From Ctenosaura bakeri (taxonomy: Eukaryota; Chordata; Lepidosauria; Squamata; Iguanidae): a stretch of DNA of 64,000 bases. The DNA is taken from NCBI GenBank assembly GCA_948474755.1, contig CAOLHI010001654.1, positions 777,356 through 841,355 on the forward strand. The letters are read 5' to 3'. A program made the position numbers and the translations under genes. How positions within the stretch are numbered: the first letter of the stretch is position 1; every line of letters begins with the position of its first letter. A model generated the notes under the pieces. The model was given only the letters and a program-made list of their open reading frames with translations. It had not been told where the DNA came from and searched no databases. Shown piece after piece: positions 9,303 through 19,842 of this stretch.

Positions 9303-12125
9303 ATATAATCCCCAAATAGACTGGACCGCTGGCACTCTATCCTCTTCCGAGGCAAGCTTCTCTATTGGCCATGAAGAATTGCAACAAATTCCTTCGCACT
9401 ACCGTGATTTACAGAAGGCCTTTCATGAGAGGGAGGCTGACAAATTGCCCCCCCACACTGAATTTGACTGTAAATTGGAATTGATTGACGGAGCCTCGCT
9501 GCCTAAACCAAAAATCTACCCCATGAGCCAGCAAGAACTCCTTGCCCTCAAAAAGTTCCTTAATAAAAATTTGGCTCGTGGCTTTATCAAGCCTTCTACA
9601 GCCCCTACGGCGAGTCCTGTCTTCTTCCGAAAGAGAAAAGATCCCGGAGCGGATCCGAGGCTGATAGTTAACTACTCTGCTATTAACCAGGTTATCTCTT
9701 CCAATTGTTATCCCATTCCCCTGATACGGACCGTTTTAGACCATCTTGTTCAAGGAAAATATTTCACTAAGCTTGATCTTAAAGAAGCATTTCATAGGAT
9801 TCGGATGGACCCAGACTCTGAATGGCTCACCACCTTTGCAACCCCACTGGGGAATTTTAAATGGACGGTTTCCCCTTGGATTACAATCTGGACCATCTGT
9901 GTTTCAGATTTTTTTTGAACACCATTTTCCACGACTTATTGTATCAGGGGGTTCTGATTTATTTGGATGACATTTTAATTTATGCAGACTCCATGGAATC
10001 TCATGTATCATTGGTTCGGGAAGTGCTTCGACGGCTGATAGATAATAACCTCGTAGTTAATCTGTCTAAGTGCCAATTTGACACCCAAACCTTTGATTAC
10101 TTGGGTTATAGGATTCAAGATTGTTCACTTAAAATGGACCCTTCGAAAATTAACTCTATTTTGCAATGGCCCGTCCCCAAAACTTTGAAGCAACTGCAGC
10201 AATTTCTTGGCTTTGCAAACTTTTACCGGAACTTTATCGAGGATTTTGCAGCCATAGCGCTTCCGCTTACTAACCTGTTACGGAAACCTAAAGGCGAATC
10301 TACATGTAAGTCGCACAAACTTCGTTGGTCCCCTGAATGTCAGTCGGCGTTTGAACATTTGAAATCTAAATTCACTACAGAGCCATTGCTACTTTTCCCC
10401 GACAGTGCTAAGCAATTCATTGTGCAAACAGATGCTTCTGACTTTGCCATGGCCGCTGTTCTTTTGCAACATGACTCTGAGGGAGCACTCAAGCCTTGTG
10501 CTTTCATTTCAAAGAAATTTTCTCATCAACAAGCTAATTGGCCTATTTGGGAGAAAGAAGCCAAGGCTATTCATTTTGCGCTGACCACTTGGCGACATTT
10601 ACTTGAAGGGGCCCGACTCCCCTTTGAAGTCTGGACTGATCATAGAAATTTGCAAGCCTTGCAGTCGGTTAAGAAACTCTCCCCTAAGCAGGCGAGATGG
10701 GCTGAATTTTTCCAGAGGTTCCGGTTTAAAATTGTTTTCAAACCTGGCCGTTCCAACCAATTGGCGGCCCTCTATCTCGCCTTCCCTGTTTTGAGGGACC
10801 TTCTGCTACGTCCCCCCCTCCAAAGCCTTATTTCCTGCCTCCTCCCTGGCTTCTCAAGTAACTATCGCACATTAGCAAAAACAATGCTTTCTGCCTCCTC
10901 CCTCTGTGACTCCGCTCTCCGCGATGCTATCGTTCATGCAGCGCATGCCGACTCATGGCTCCCGGCAAATAAGGACAAAATTGAGTGGGTTGACAATCTC
11001 CCTTTCTATGGCACCAAGGTCTACGTCCCCCCTGCTGCCCGTGAGCATGTACTTCATCGTCATCACGATTCCAAACCTGCTGGACATTTTGGGTTTTTGA
11101 AGACATTGCATGCGATTCGCCGCCTTTTTTGGTGGCCTGGACTAAACTCCTCCGTGCAAACTTACATTAAACAGTGTGCTACTTGCAACGTTTCTAAATC
11201 GCCTACATCTAAGCCTCAAGGGCTCCTACAACCTCTGCCTGCTCCTTGTAGCCCCTGGTCGGTTATCGCATGGGATTTTTCGTCTCTCTCCCCTCTTCAC
11301 ATGGCTTTCATGTTATTTGGGTTGTTACTGATCACTTTTCCAAGCAATGTCATTTTGTTCCTTAAAGAAAGTACCCAATGCTGAACGACTTGCTGACCTA
11401 TTCGTTCATCATGTATGGAAACTTCACGGACTACCTTCGGTGATCATTTCGGACAGGGATCCAATTTTCACTTCCAAGTTTTGGACCTGCCTCTTGAAAA
11501 CCCTGGGAATCACTCAGAAACTCAGCAGTGCTTATCACCCCCAAACAGATGGCCAATCTGAGCGTGCTAACAAATCTCTTGAACAATTTCTTAGGTGCTT
11601 TGTTTCTGAAAACCAGAACGATTGGGTTTCGCTTCTCCCGTTTGCTGAGTTTGCTGTAAACCATGCTGTTCATGCTTCTACTGGGAAACCCCCGTTTGAA
11701 ATAGTTTACGGCTTTCTTCCTTCTCCTTTCCCCCCCCCACCCTCCCTTCCTCTGCTCCTCCTTCTGTTTCTGCTTGGGTCTCTAAATTTTCGGGCATTTG
11801 GCAATCCGTTTCGGATGCTATAGCGTCTGCAAAAGCTTCTCACAAACGCTTTGCCGACCGCAAACGGCAGCCTAACCCCTCTTACAAACCCGGGGATCTG
11901 GTCTTTTTTTCCTCTAAGCACATTTCGTCTACTTCTCCTTCTAAAAAACTTTCCCCTCGATTTCTCGGTCCTTTTCCTGTGAAAAGAGCTATTAACGATG
12001 TTTCTTTTGAACTGGATCTCCCTTCTTCCCTCAAGGCAATTCATCCTGTCTTTCATTCCAGTTTGCTGAAGAGAGCCCCTTCGCTGGATTCTTCGCCGAC
12101 TGATGTTCCTCAACGCCCCGATTGA
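9303..12125 (+). pseudogene. Frameshifted pol (RT, RNase H, integrase) of element 1
   Basis: Coding similarity continues through several frames. Reverse transcriptase runs from the region after 9303 to about 10270, with LDLKEAFHRIRM near 9773 and catalytic YLDD at 9960-9971. RNase H follows, with TDASDF near 10430 and WTDHRNL near 10633. Integrase has an HHCC zinc domain (histidines near 11055-11090, cysteines at 11175 and 11184). Its DDE core is Asp at 11274, Asp at 11452 and Glu at 11560, with 35 residues between the last two. The C-terminal segment after about 11775 includes a GPF-like motif and ends with TGA at 12123-12125; no chromodomain follows. Frame changes occur at about 9290-9292, 9868-9874, an 8-T run at 9909-9916, 11281-11295, 11357-11362 and the C run near 11730-11740. 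The two upstream zinc-knuckle frame changes are in gag. As sequenced, pol cannot be made as one protein. Confidence 0.88.
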
Positions 12126-12220
12126 CTTTGTTATTACTGCATGGGTTTCTTGTATTTCTGTTGTTCTGTAATATTTTACTTGTTTTGCGTATCTATATGT
12201 ATATGAATTTTTTTTTTTTT

Positions 12221-12241
12221 AAAAAAAAAAGTGGGGCAGGA
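12221..12241 (+). promoter_or_regulatory. Polypurine tract of element 1
   Basis: A run of ten A's followed by GTGGGGCAGGA directly abuts the 3' LTR, with a poly-T stretch just before it. This is the expected primer site for plus-strand DNA. The second sushi element has a similar GGGGGACAGGA at its own 3' LTR. Confidence 0.85.
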
Positions 12242-12547
12242 TGTCAGGAGTCCTCCATGTTTGTTGTTTTAGGATAGCAGTAGCCTGGGGAAATAGTGAT
12301 AGTAGGCTGTTAACTTTCCCAGGTGCCAACCATTCCTTCCGGCTGGAATTTCAAAGGAACCATTTGGCATGATGACGTTCGTCCTTTTACAACTATCTCA
12401 GGAGAAACTTGCTGTTTAAGTGTAAGGCGGGGGGAAAGCATTCCATTCTCGAGCTTTAACGTCTGATAGACAGTATCATTCACTATGTTTCAATAAATCT
12501 TCTACTAAAGTTTATTGCTACGTTTGAGGGTGAATCTGTTCCTGACA
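12242..12547 (+). repeat. 3' LTR of element 1
   Basis: 306 bp with no difference from 7321-7626 seen by eye. AATAAA lies at 12492-12497. The target duplication GATAG follows at 12548-12552. Confidence 0.95.
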
Positions 12548-12640
12548 GATAGTGTCAGTGCCTACCTCACACTTGGTTACATCATGTGAAGGGGGATTCA
12601 CTTGAATGGGTTAATTAATGCCTTCCTATGAGAGAGGGAT

Positions 12641-12708
12641 GGTACCAGCTGTTCTTTATTATTATTATTATTTACAATTTATTTTTATTGGTACCAGCTG
12701 TTCTTTAT
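12641..12708 (-). mobile_element. Extremely truncated LINE tail with 19-bp target duplication
   Basis: The 19-bp direct repeats GGTACCAGCTGTTCTTTAT at 12641-12659 and 12690-12708 flank only about 30 bp of TTATTATT... sequence. On the minus strand the insert reads as a LINE 3' tail of AATAAT units. This is the structure left by target-primed reverse transcription that stopped almost at once. Confidence 0.65.
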
Positions 12709-13756
12709 AAAGCTTTATTAATATTAATTACTGATTAGTCTCAAATTCCTTTTGTGGAGAACATACTCAGCTGGTTGGTGGCCATCGTAGTTCCAGGTGT
12801 TCTTGGATGAAATGACTTTTTTTGGACTGCCATCAAATGGATTTCAGGCCATACTTGTCAGCACAAAAGCTACATAAATCAGCCTGATGATGCTTCACTG
12901 ACTTTTGATTGATATTATCAGCCACTATATTATTGTTCTGTGTCTGCTCTGTGATTTGAGGCTGGAGGCACAATGATATGGTATGTTATCTTCTGCTTGC
13001 AAGTGATAATGCTGAGGGGAGGGCTTTCTCTCAACTTGTAGCATGCAGCATGACATATTAAAAAATATGTTACCATATTTTTAAAACTCAAATGAAGCTG
13101 CAGGGAGATAATATTGAATTTGGAGTCAAGTGCCATCACGATTCTGGTAACATTTAGTTCTGTATCTCCTTGACATCTGAATCAGGCGAGACAGTGGAAG
13201 TGCTGAATGTGGACTGGAATAGAGAAAATAAATTATTTAGCTGACAATTTCTCAGTATTTTTTTTAAAAAACTTCAACCCTTGAGTTCATTTTCAAGCTC
13301 AATTCAAGATGCTAGTAATATCCTATGACATCCCAAATATTCATCAAGGAAATATTTAGAATTCAGTTTTCAGAATTCATTATTTTCCACCACCATTCTT
13401 ATTAGGCAGCTTGCCCTATGGCAGACAAAGAAATCAAGTGGCCAATGAACTGCCCCTTGGTGGTTTCGTGTTCTCTGAGAAAGATAAGGATGTTACTTAC
13501 TTAGTTCTGAATTTATATTGAATATGTAGATTGTGTTGCTCCCAGTTTCACTGTCAGCTTAACATTATGAATATGTGTTTCTTTTTTAGCAAATTGATGG
13601 TCTCTCCGATTTTTATTATTTTCAGTAATGTACAAGATCCTAGCATACTTGTATTTTGTAATGGAATGTAATAACATAATTTTGAAGTCTAAACTGCTCC
13701 CTAGTAAGAAGTCTTCAGAGTTGTAATTATGCCCTCTGCTTTCAACTTTCTTCTAG

Positions 13757-13872
13757 ACCTTTTAAGTTTTGATGATATAATATCTACCTCAGAAAACTTG
13801 TCACATCCCACAGCGAATAGGCCAAAGATGCCTGGCAGGAGGCTTCCTGCTCGTTTCAATGGCAATGATTCT
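13757..13872 (+). CDS. CD2AP: CD2AP internal exon (linker region)
   Basis: The exon lies between a TTCTTCTAG acceptor and a GTGAGT donor at 13873. It encodes [14 protein letters not shown] and [17 protein letters not shown], which closely match the CD2AP linker between the proline-rich region and the C-terminal coiled coil. CD2AP is a cytoplasmic SH3 adaptor that links membrane receptors, CIN85/CBL-type endocytic machinery and actin; in kidney podocytes it binds nephrin. The exon is 116 bp and ends in phase 0, which matches the next exon. SH3KBP1 (CIN85), the paralogue, is less similar at the MPGRRLP stretch. Confidence 0.93.
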
Positions 13873-13971
13873 GTGAGTACATCAACTATATATATTCTTC
13901 TGGATAAATCCTGAGCATCTGGTTTTCACCTGGGGAGTTTTCACCTGAAGAGTCTTTTTATTTTGGTAGTA

Positions 13972-14407
13972 CAGTCAACCCTGCACTTTCATGGGTTCAG
14001 CATTTGTGGATTTGATTATTTGCAGTTTATATTATTTAGTTATTTTTTTAAAAAAAATCTTATTGTATTTGCCACTGCCTTGAAAAATATATGTCTCTGT
14101 AGGGATCTCTAAGTCCTCCAGAGTAATTCTATAGTGTGCTTCCACCAAAAACAGACCATAGAGTTGCTCTAGGGGACCTAAAGATTCCAGGATAGAATAC
14201 TTACCTAGGCATTGCTAGGTCCTTCAGCATAACTCTGTGGCCCACTTCCACTGGAAGTTGACCATAAAATCACACTGGAGGACCTAGAGATTCCTAGAGA
14301 AGTGTTCTCAGGTTTAAAAAAAAAACAATGCTCACAAATATTTTATTCCCTGTTTTTCTACTTTTGCAGGCAGCCTTACGGTCCCCACAGAAGTGGAGGG
14401 CTGACTG
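13972..14407. mobile_element. Tigger-like (Tc1/mariner) MITE
   Basis: The ends are CAGTCAACCCTGCACTT and, inverted, CAGTCAGCCCTCCACTT, each flanked by TA (13970-13971 and 14408-14409). The 436-bp interior is partly palindromic and has no ORF. The TA duplication and the CAGTC-pyrimidine ends fit non-autonomous pogo/Tigger-type elements. It lies in the CD2AP intron. A related element is at 31369-31794. Confidence 0.75.
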
Positions 14408-14409
14408 TA

Positions 14410-16523
14410 TACTGTTCTTCTGCCAAAGACTGGCAGTATATGACAAAAACACATTAAAACATAAGAACAATTTCCTGAAGCAGCCATAAAACTATGGTTG
14501 GGCATTTGACTAGAAAGGTATACTTTGATAAAATTGACTGGTCAGATGCTGTAAAGAAGGAAACTTGTGGACCAGAAAGATTTCCTGCCAACCCTTGGGG
14601 AATTTGCTGTCATTTCAGCTGGGGATTCTATCAATAACCCTTCCTGACTTCTGGAACAAGGACATCACCTGAGGAGTCTCCTGAATATTTCCTCTCCTCC
14701 CATGGAGAAGAGCACAAAGAGACCTCTGGTTTCTAGAGAACTGACAGTGATGTTAGTTGGATGGCAACCAGAGCAGCATTTGCCGGAAAACTGGAGTAAC
14801 TTTAGCCAGGTGTGGAAAGCAGATATGAGGTCTGGGACATTCCTCTCAACACTTCCATGGGTTGCACACCTCCAGAAAGGCAACTGGAGAGCTTCAGAGC
14901 CACAAAATGGGCCCCCAAGGGCCCAAGTAGCTCATGGATCACATCATGCACACCCCCAGTTTAGCAAACTTGGGCTAAAACCCACTGTGTGAGAGGTGCT
15001 GACAGCAAGAAAATGATTTTTGCCATTGATGTAGAGTTGTTCAGTAGAACTTTGTCAGGTAGTCAAAGGCCTGCCTAACAAAGACTACCCAATAACTTGT
15101 TGTAAACAATTGTACAACTTGGGGAAAAAATTAAACTTGGACGCAAGTCCATTCTGACTTGGACGCTAAAGTTAAGATAGGCCTTGTGCAGGTAACTTTG
15201 GTCTCTGCTTGTCCAAAGACTGTTTTTCAGTTTGTATACCCCAAGGATGTAAATAGGATCCTTGGAGAAAGGAGAATCACTCACTTCTGTCAGCTGGACC
15301 ATAACCATTCTAGTTGATAAAAATAGAGAAGGAGGAACTGGGCCACTAAAAAAAATGATAAAGAACTCTCTATAGGAGGGCAGAGTTGCTTGACAGAGCT
15401 GGCATTAAGAACTTTGATGCAAAGGCCCACTACGAATGCCGTAATATCGGGCAATGTCTGATTAGTTTCCAGCATTCTGTTCTTGGACAACATACTGGAA
15501 TACGTGGTAGCATCTTGCTCCAGAGGTCCCTGGATGATACAAATGATACTAGATCCACTCTAACCTGCTTCCAGGCCTGATTAGCAGGTGGCTTTGGCTG
15601 CCGTGTTGGTTAATTGTGTCTAGAACTACAGTGGGATTCAATTGGCATTATTATCACTTGATATACACATTGCAAAGGTATATAATATATTTTTATAGTG
15701 GAACAAAGGTTAATGAACAAAAAGCAAACTGGCACTATTTGATTGTATAAGGATTCACCACCTTTATATGTACTTGGTACTTATAAAGGAGGAAAGAAGG
15801 GGGAGGGATAAAAGAAAGAAATGAGGCAGCTAACTGCGGATATTTTTGCAGATATAAATGCCTTTTTTTTGGATGCAGTATAAAAGTCTCAAGTATGAAG
15901 CGTATTTATACAGTTGTGGGAATGGGGCAGAATGTAATAGGATCCAATGTTGTATTCAGGGCAGGCACCTTTGGAAGCAGTTATAGCTGTGAATCTTCTT
16001 GGGTGAGTTTCTGCCAGCATATGGATCCAACAGCATATGCCTATTCTTCTTGGTAAAATGTAAGATTGCACAGGGACTGTTGGTGAACAGCCACTTTCAA
16101 GTCCTGCCACAGTTTGTTAACTGGATTGGGGTTTGTTGTTGTCAGGGAGATTCTTTGTAATTACTGATAAAGATGCAAGTGTTGACTTTATGCAAAAAGC
16201 AAGTGCCAGGTTGTTTTTGTTTACTTAATTTTTGTACCACAATACAATTATTTTGCACCTTCGCATATTGAGTATCCTGTGTACACCAATTGTTAACTGT
16301 GCCAGTTAAATCCATTTCAGTTCCAAGTGGTACAACAATAAAACATTAAAAAGTCAAAGAAGGATGAATAAATTTGCAAGTATCAGATTTCCTAATCCAT
16401 CTTGTGACAATACCTAAAGAGGCTAATCCATAATAACTTTTACAGTAAATATGCAGAAGACCTGGCACATACACTTCTCAAACACAACTGCTTTCTACTT
16501 CACCTTTCTTTTTTTCTCCCCAG
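14410..16523. other. CD2AP intron
   Basis: I see no coding or named repeat structure here. It ends in a pyrimidine-rich tract (CTTTCTTTTTTTCTCCCCAG) that forms the acceptor of the exon at 16524. Confidence 0.6.
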
Positions 16524-16613
16524 TATGTTCAGATGTTAAGCACAGAGAAAACTGTGAAGGTACGTAAAGAAGAGGATGAAAGTGCCAAACTAAAGCCATC
16601 TGAAATTAGAAAG
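16524..16613 (+). CDS. CD2AP: CD2AP exon (EK-rich linker)
   Basis: The exon follows TTTCTCCCCAG and precedes GTACAG. Its 30 codons include STEKTVKVRKEEDESAKLKP and SEIRK, which align with the human CD2AP linker segment rich in E, K and LKPSE. It is phase 0 at both ends. A second good donor-like site, AAG|GTACGT at 16560, lies inside the exon; its use would remove 54 nt in frame. Confidence 0.9.
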
Positions 16614-17182
16614 GTACAGTGCTGACTTGCTTATATAACTTGTAAGAAAAAGTTTCACAATGTTAACAGTTTTCAGATTCTTGTATCCATTGGTGTAAGA
16701 TAACAAACCTAGTTAGTGGCATATCAGGTTGAGCAATTGTGAGTGGCTGGGAGCTGCTTCGGCCCCTTGGTGGGACCCTGGAGGGCCACACCCAAATTGT
16801 TAACAACTACCTCAACTTAATTGGGGTCATACCTGGCTTCCTCCCTTCCTGTGGTACAGACTTATCTTCGGCAGTTCTATCATAATCATGTAATTTTGCT
16901 AAGAAGATATAATCGTACTTAGCATCTGGTTTTCATGCAAAAGATTGTGGTCAGATGAATAAACAGTCTTAGTGCACTCTGAGAGTTTTCCTATGTATGG
17001 TGATTAAAAGGAGTATGTTTTAAATCACAATAGAGTGTCAGCCAGTTGCTGTTCTATACAGCAAGTTTATATTCTGTACAACGGTGAATGTGAGATGCTT
17101 AAGGGACTTTGTTTCTCCTTCAAATAAAATTAACAGCAAGCCTCACCACACTGTTATTTAGATAACTTTCCCCCTTTTGCAG

Positions 17183-17355
17183 TCATCTGTATTTACTTCA
17201 CCACTTCAGTCTTCATTACCAAAACCAAATTCTGCTTCTGGGGAAATGAAAGTTAAACAAGAAACAGATGAAGGTGGAAAGCCTTCCCTGGAAGACCTCA
17301 AGTCTCAGATCTTTGACCTCCTAACTGTTGTAGAAACATTGAAAAAAGAACATGG
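17183..17355 (+). CDS. CD2AP: CD2AP exon (start of C-terminal coiled coil)
   Basis: The acceptor is CCCTTTTGCAG and the donor GTAAGA follows CATGG. The exon encodes a Ser/Pro-rich stretch (SSVFTSPLQSSLPKP), an acidic KVKQETDEGG segment and the helical LEDLKSQIFDLLTVVETLKK that opens the coiled coil used for CD2AP oligomerisation. Compared with the human protein as I recall it, the Ser/Pro stretch is shorter. The last codon is split and is completed by the first base of the next exon. Confidence 0.93.
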
Positions 17356-17857
17356 GTAAGAAATGTTTACATCTTTTCACCTAACTTGAGCAGATCTGTA
17401 GATTATCCATTTACAGCGTAGATATTTCATTTATGTCATTACTGTTACCACCAGGCTTTTATTGGAATGTAGGAATGTAACTTTAGGGTTAATATTGAAA
17501 TGATTGTTTGAATTCATGAATGATTGCTGGTGTTTCCAGATTTCAGAGGAAGGACCTACAGCTAAGGGTCTGGTCTCTGGTCTCCACATTTTAGCACAAG
17601 CAGAGCTATCTCAGGAAATGCATGCTGCTCCTAAAATAAAAGATTTCCTTTAAAAAAAAAAAAAGGCTTCAAAACAACTACTGTAGAGTCTTTGGGGAAG
17701 GGGCCTCTTGCTGATCCCCTCCCTCTCTCCTTCCACCTCCAATTTTCTCAAACCACCAGCAACCCCAGGGCTCAGTGGTCAACATGAGGAAATACTCTGT
17801 TACCTCAGTATTTGCTGCCTCAGTAATCACTGAATGCTGCTGCTTTCTGGCTTTACG

Positions 17858-18063
17858 CTTTCACACTGCACAGTTATAGTAGTTTGATACTACTTTAAGT
17901 GGTGTGGCTGCATTCTGTGGAATCCTGGGATTTGTTGTTTGATGCAGCACTTAGAACAGAGAATTCTAAATATCTCAGTGCAACTGTAAATACCAAGATT
18001 CTGTAAGATGGAACCATGACAGCTAAAGAGGTATAAAAGTGCTGTAATTGTGTAGTGTGAAAG
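17858..18063. mobile_element. Small palindromic MITE in CD2AP intron
   Basis: The inverted ends CTTTCACACTGCAC and CTTTCACACTACAC match at 13 of 14 positions. The interior carries the GGAATCCTGGGATTTG motif that also appears in the MITEs at 27641 and 55133. No ORF. Target duplication is unclear. Confidence 0.55.
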
Positions 18064-19066
18064 ATACCTTATTATTATTATTATTCCCAATTCTGTTCCC
18101 ACATTCCCCATCTTACTCTAAATATTTGAAGGTACAGTACCAGTTCTTTTCTTGATGTGTGGCACACTCAATAGGGTTTGCTTCTGTTGGTCTGTTGTCA
18201 CTGACATCTACACATTCCCCAAATATTTAATGACTATTACCATTAGTAGTAGTATAATTACAATTATTTTGAAGATTGGGGGGATGCTGCAATTTGATTA
18301 TTAAAAAAATCTAAAATATTGCCAATTAGGTGTACTGGTTAATGGGAAGAACCTTAAGTTTGGAAAACTATTTTTGCCTGGAAAATTTGTTTGTTTGGGC
18401 TGCATTTTCCACATTTTAAAATTAGTGATTACAAAAGGATTAACAGATCTAGGAAAAGTTTGTGTGTTTTTAAAAAAAATTTTTGTCAAAGAAAAGTTTG
18501 GAAAATGATTTTTGGTTGGACTGCACCTATGTGGTCTTTAAAAAAGTGCTTCCAGAGGTGTTAACCTGACTGTGGAAGTTTTGTTTGTTTTCTATTCAGT
18601 GTCAAACTTGAAAAAACATAATTTCCAACCAGAGAAATAATTTCTCATTTGTTAGATGGAGGAGGCTTTCATATGAATTACATATTCTTAGTAACTATGG
18701 CTGATATTGGCCCTGTGAGGGGAAAAAAAAACATTACCAGGGTCCATCCCTAAGTCTCAGGTACTTCTTATTTGACCTCCCTAAGATTGCAGCTATTCAC
18801 ATGGACAGTAGCGTTTGTTATGTAGGGAGGTTTTAAGGTGGTTTCATATCTTAGAGTCAGGGACATTCTCTGTTTGAATAAATGTACAATATTTCTGATT
18901 CGCTCATGGGAAAGGGTGGTTGTGCTTTCTCCTATGGCTCATTTAGCTCTTCTTCTAACCTGGAGTCCAAGTCCAGCTTGCATATTGTAAATAATTATTT
19001 TCAACCATATAAGTAATTACATTTAGACATGATAATATTAATTAGGCTTATCTTCAACTTTTAAAG

Positions 19067-19130
19067 GAAAGAACTGGAAAAATTGAAAAGAGAATTGGAG
19101 GAAGAGAAGAAGATGCGTAGTAACCTAGAG
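19067..19130 (+). CDS. CD2AP: CD2AP exon (coiled coil)
   Basis: The exon lies between an AACTTTTAAAG acceptor and a GTAACG donor. Its first base completes the split Gly codon, and 21 codons follow: KELEKLKRELEEEKKMRSNL plus Glu, a near-exact match to the CD2AP coiled coil. Charged heptads (LxxLxxE) are plain. Confidence 0.94.
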
Positions 19131-19799
19131 GTAACGTCCTTAACTGAGAGCACTGGTGCTACAGGATGCTTTATTTCGTACAGGTTCCATTATATGGATA
19201 TTCAGTTAGTATGAAGTAAAGCAACCACTGTTTGATTTTGGATGCTTTGACTTGATTCTTTTGCTAAAGGCATTTTTGTAAATGCAATCTGCAGGCATTG
19301 AGTTCCTGGTCTCCTGAATTTGGCTTACCGAAAGGGCACTCTGGGTGCCTACTAATGGAAGTGGAGGCAGGTGACTCTGCCAGGTTCCCCTGTGTCCCCT
19401 AGAAGTCTTTTCCAGAAAGCTGAGGGTTCTTCTCAAATAGTATAGGAGGTGATGAGAGTGTAACACAAGGGGAAGACAGTATCGATGAAGGTCATCTCTT
19501 TCCTCACCTGTTCCATTACTGGTTGCCTCCAGTGGCTTGAAAGTCCTCTGTGAATTGAAGGGCATCAGTGAAACTAATCCAGTGTATGTGACAGATTTGT
19601 TGTGATGGTCAGGAGACACATGAAGGAGAATCTATTCATGAGTTTTAAAGGTTCCCCCCCCAAATATTGGTCCCATTAGTTTCTTCTATCTTTATAAACT
19701 TATGTGTTTGTGGATGTCTTGCTTTCACTGAGACAAAGGCCCTTTTCGCATGCTGTTTCTTTTGTGAGAGGCCCCTTGTTTCACTTCCATGCCACCATA

Positions 19800-19842
19800 T
19801 CCTCTGAAGATGCCAGCCACAGATGCAGACAAAACGTCAGGA
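19800..19842 (+). ncRNA. Decayed hammerhead ribozyme motif in Penelope-like remnant
   Basis: In order: TCCT (19800-19803), CTGAAGA (19804-19810), a TGCC stem II start, AAAA where GAAA is expected (19831-19834), CGTC (19835-19838) and AGGA (19839-19842), which pairs with TCCT as stem I. Stem III is only the minimal A-U pair. Two G-to-A changes in the GGCGAAA part (now GACAAAA) break the core. The surrounding sequence, up to about 19895 (CCCACAACAACC), is a copy of the repeat at 33573-33666. Lies in the CD2AP intron. Confidence 0.55.

Larger units (their letters stand above)
7321..12547 (+). mobile_element. Full-length Tf1/sushi-type LTR retrotransposon (element 1)
   Basis: The element is bounded by two 306-bp LTRs that begin TGTCAGG and end CTGACA. 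The flanking 5-bp duplications are GATAG at 7316-7320 and 12548-12552. Internally it has a self-complementary primer site, a gag-protease ORF, pol in the order reverse transcriptase, RNase H, integrase (Ty3/gypsy order), and a polypurine tract at 12221-12241. No env is present. It lies in the same orientation as CD2AP, inside one of its introns. The pol domain order and self-priming PBS point to the Tf1/sushi group, the same group that gave rise to the domesticated PEG10/RTL genes of mammals. The usual C-terminal chromodomain is not seen. Confidence 0.93.

Noticed and set aside
11706..12113. Minus-strand ORF of 135 codons opposite integrase
   Set aside because: It is the antisense shadow of the integrase C-terminal coding sequence.
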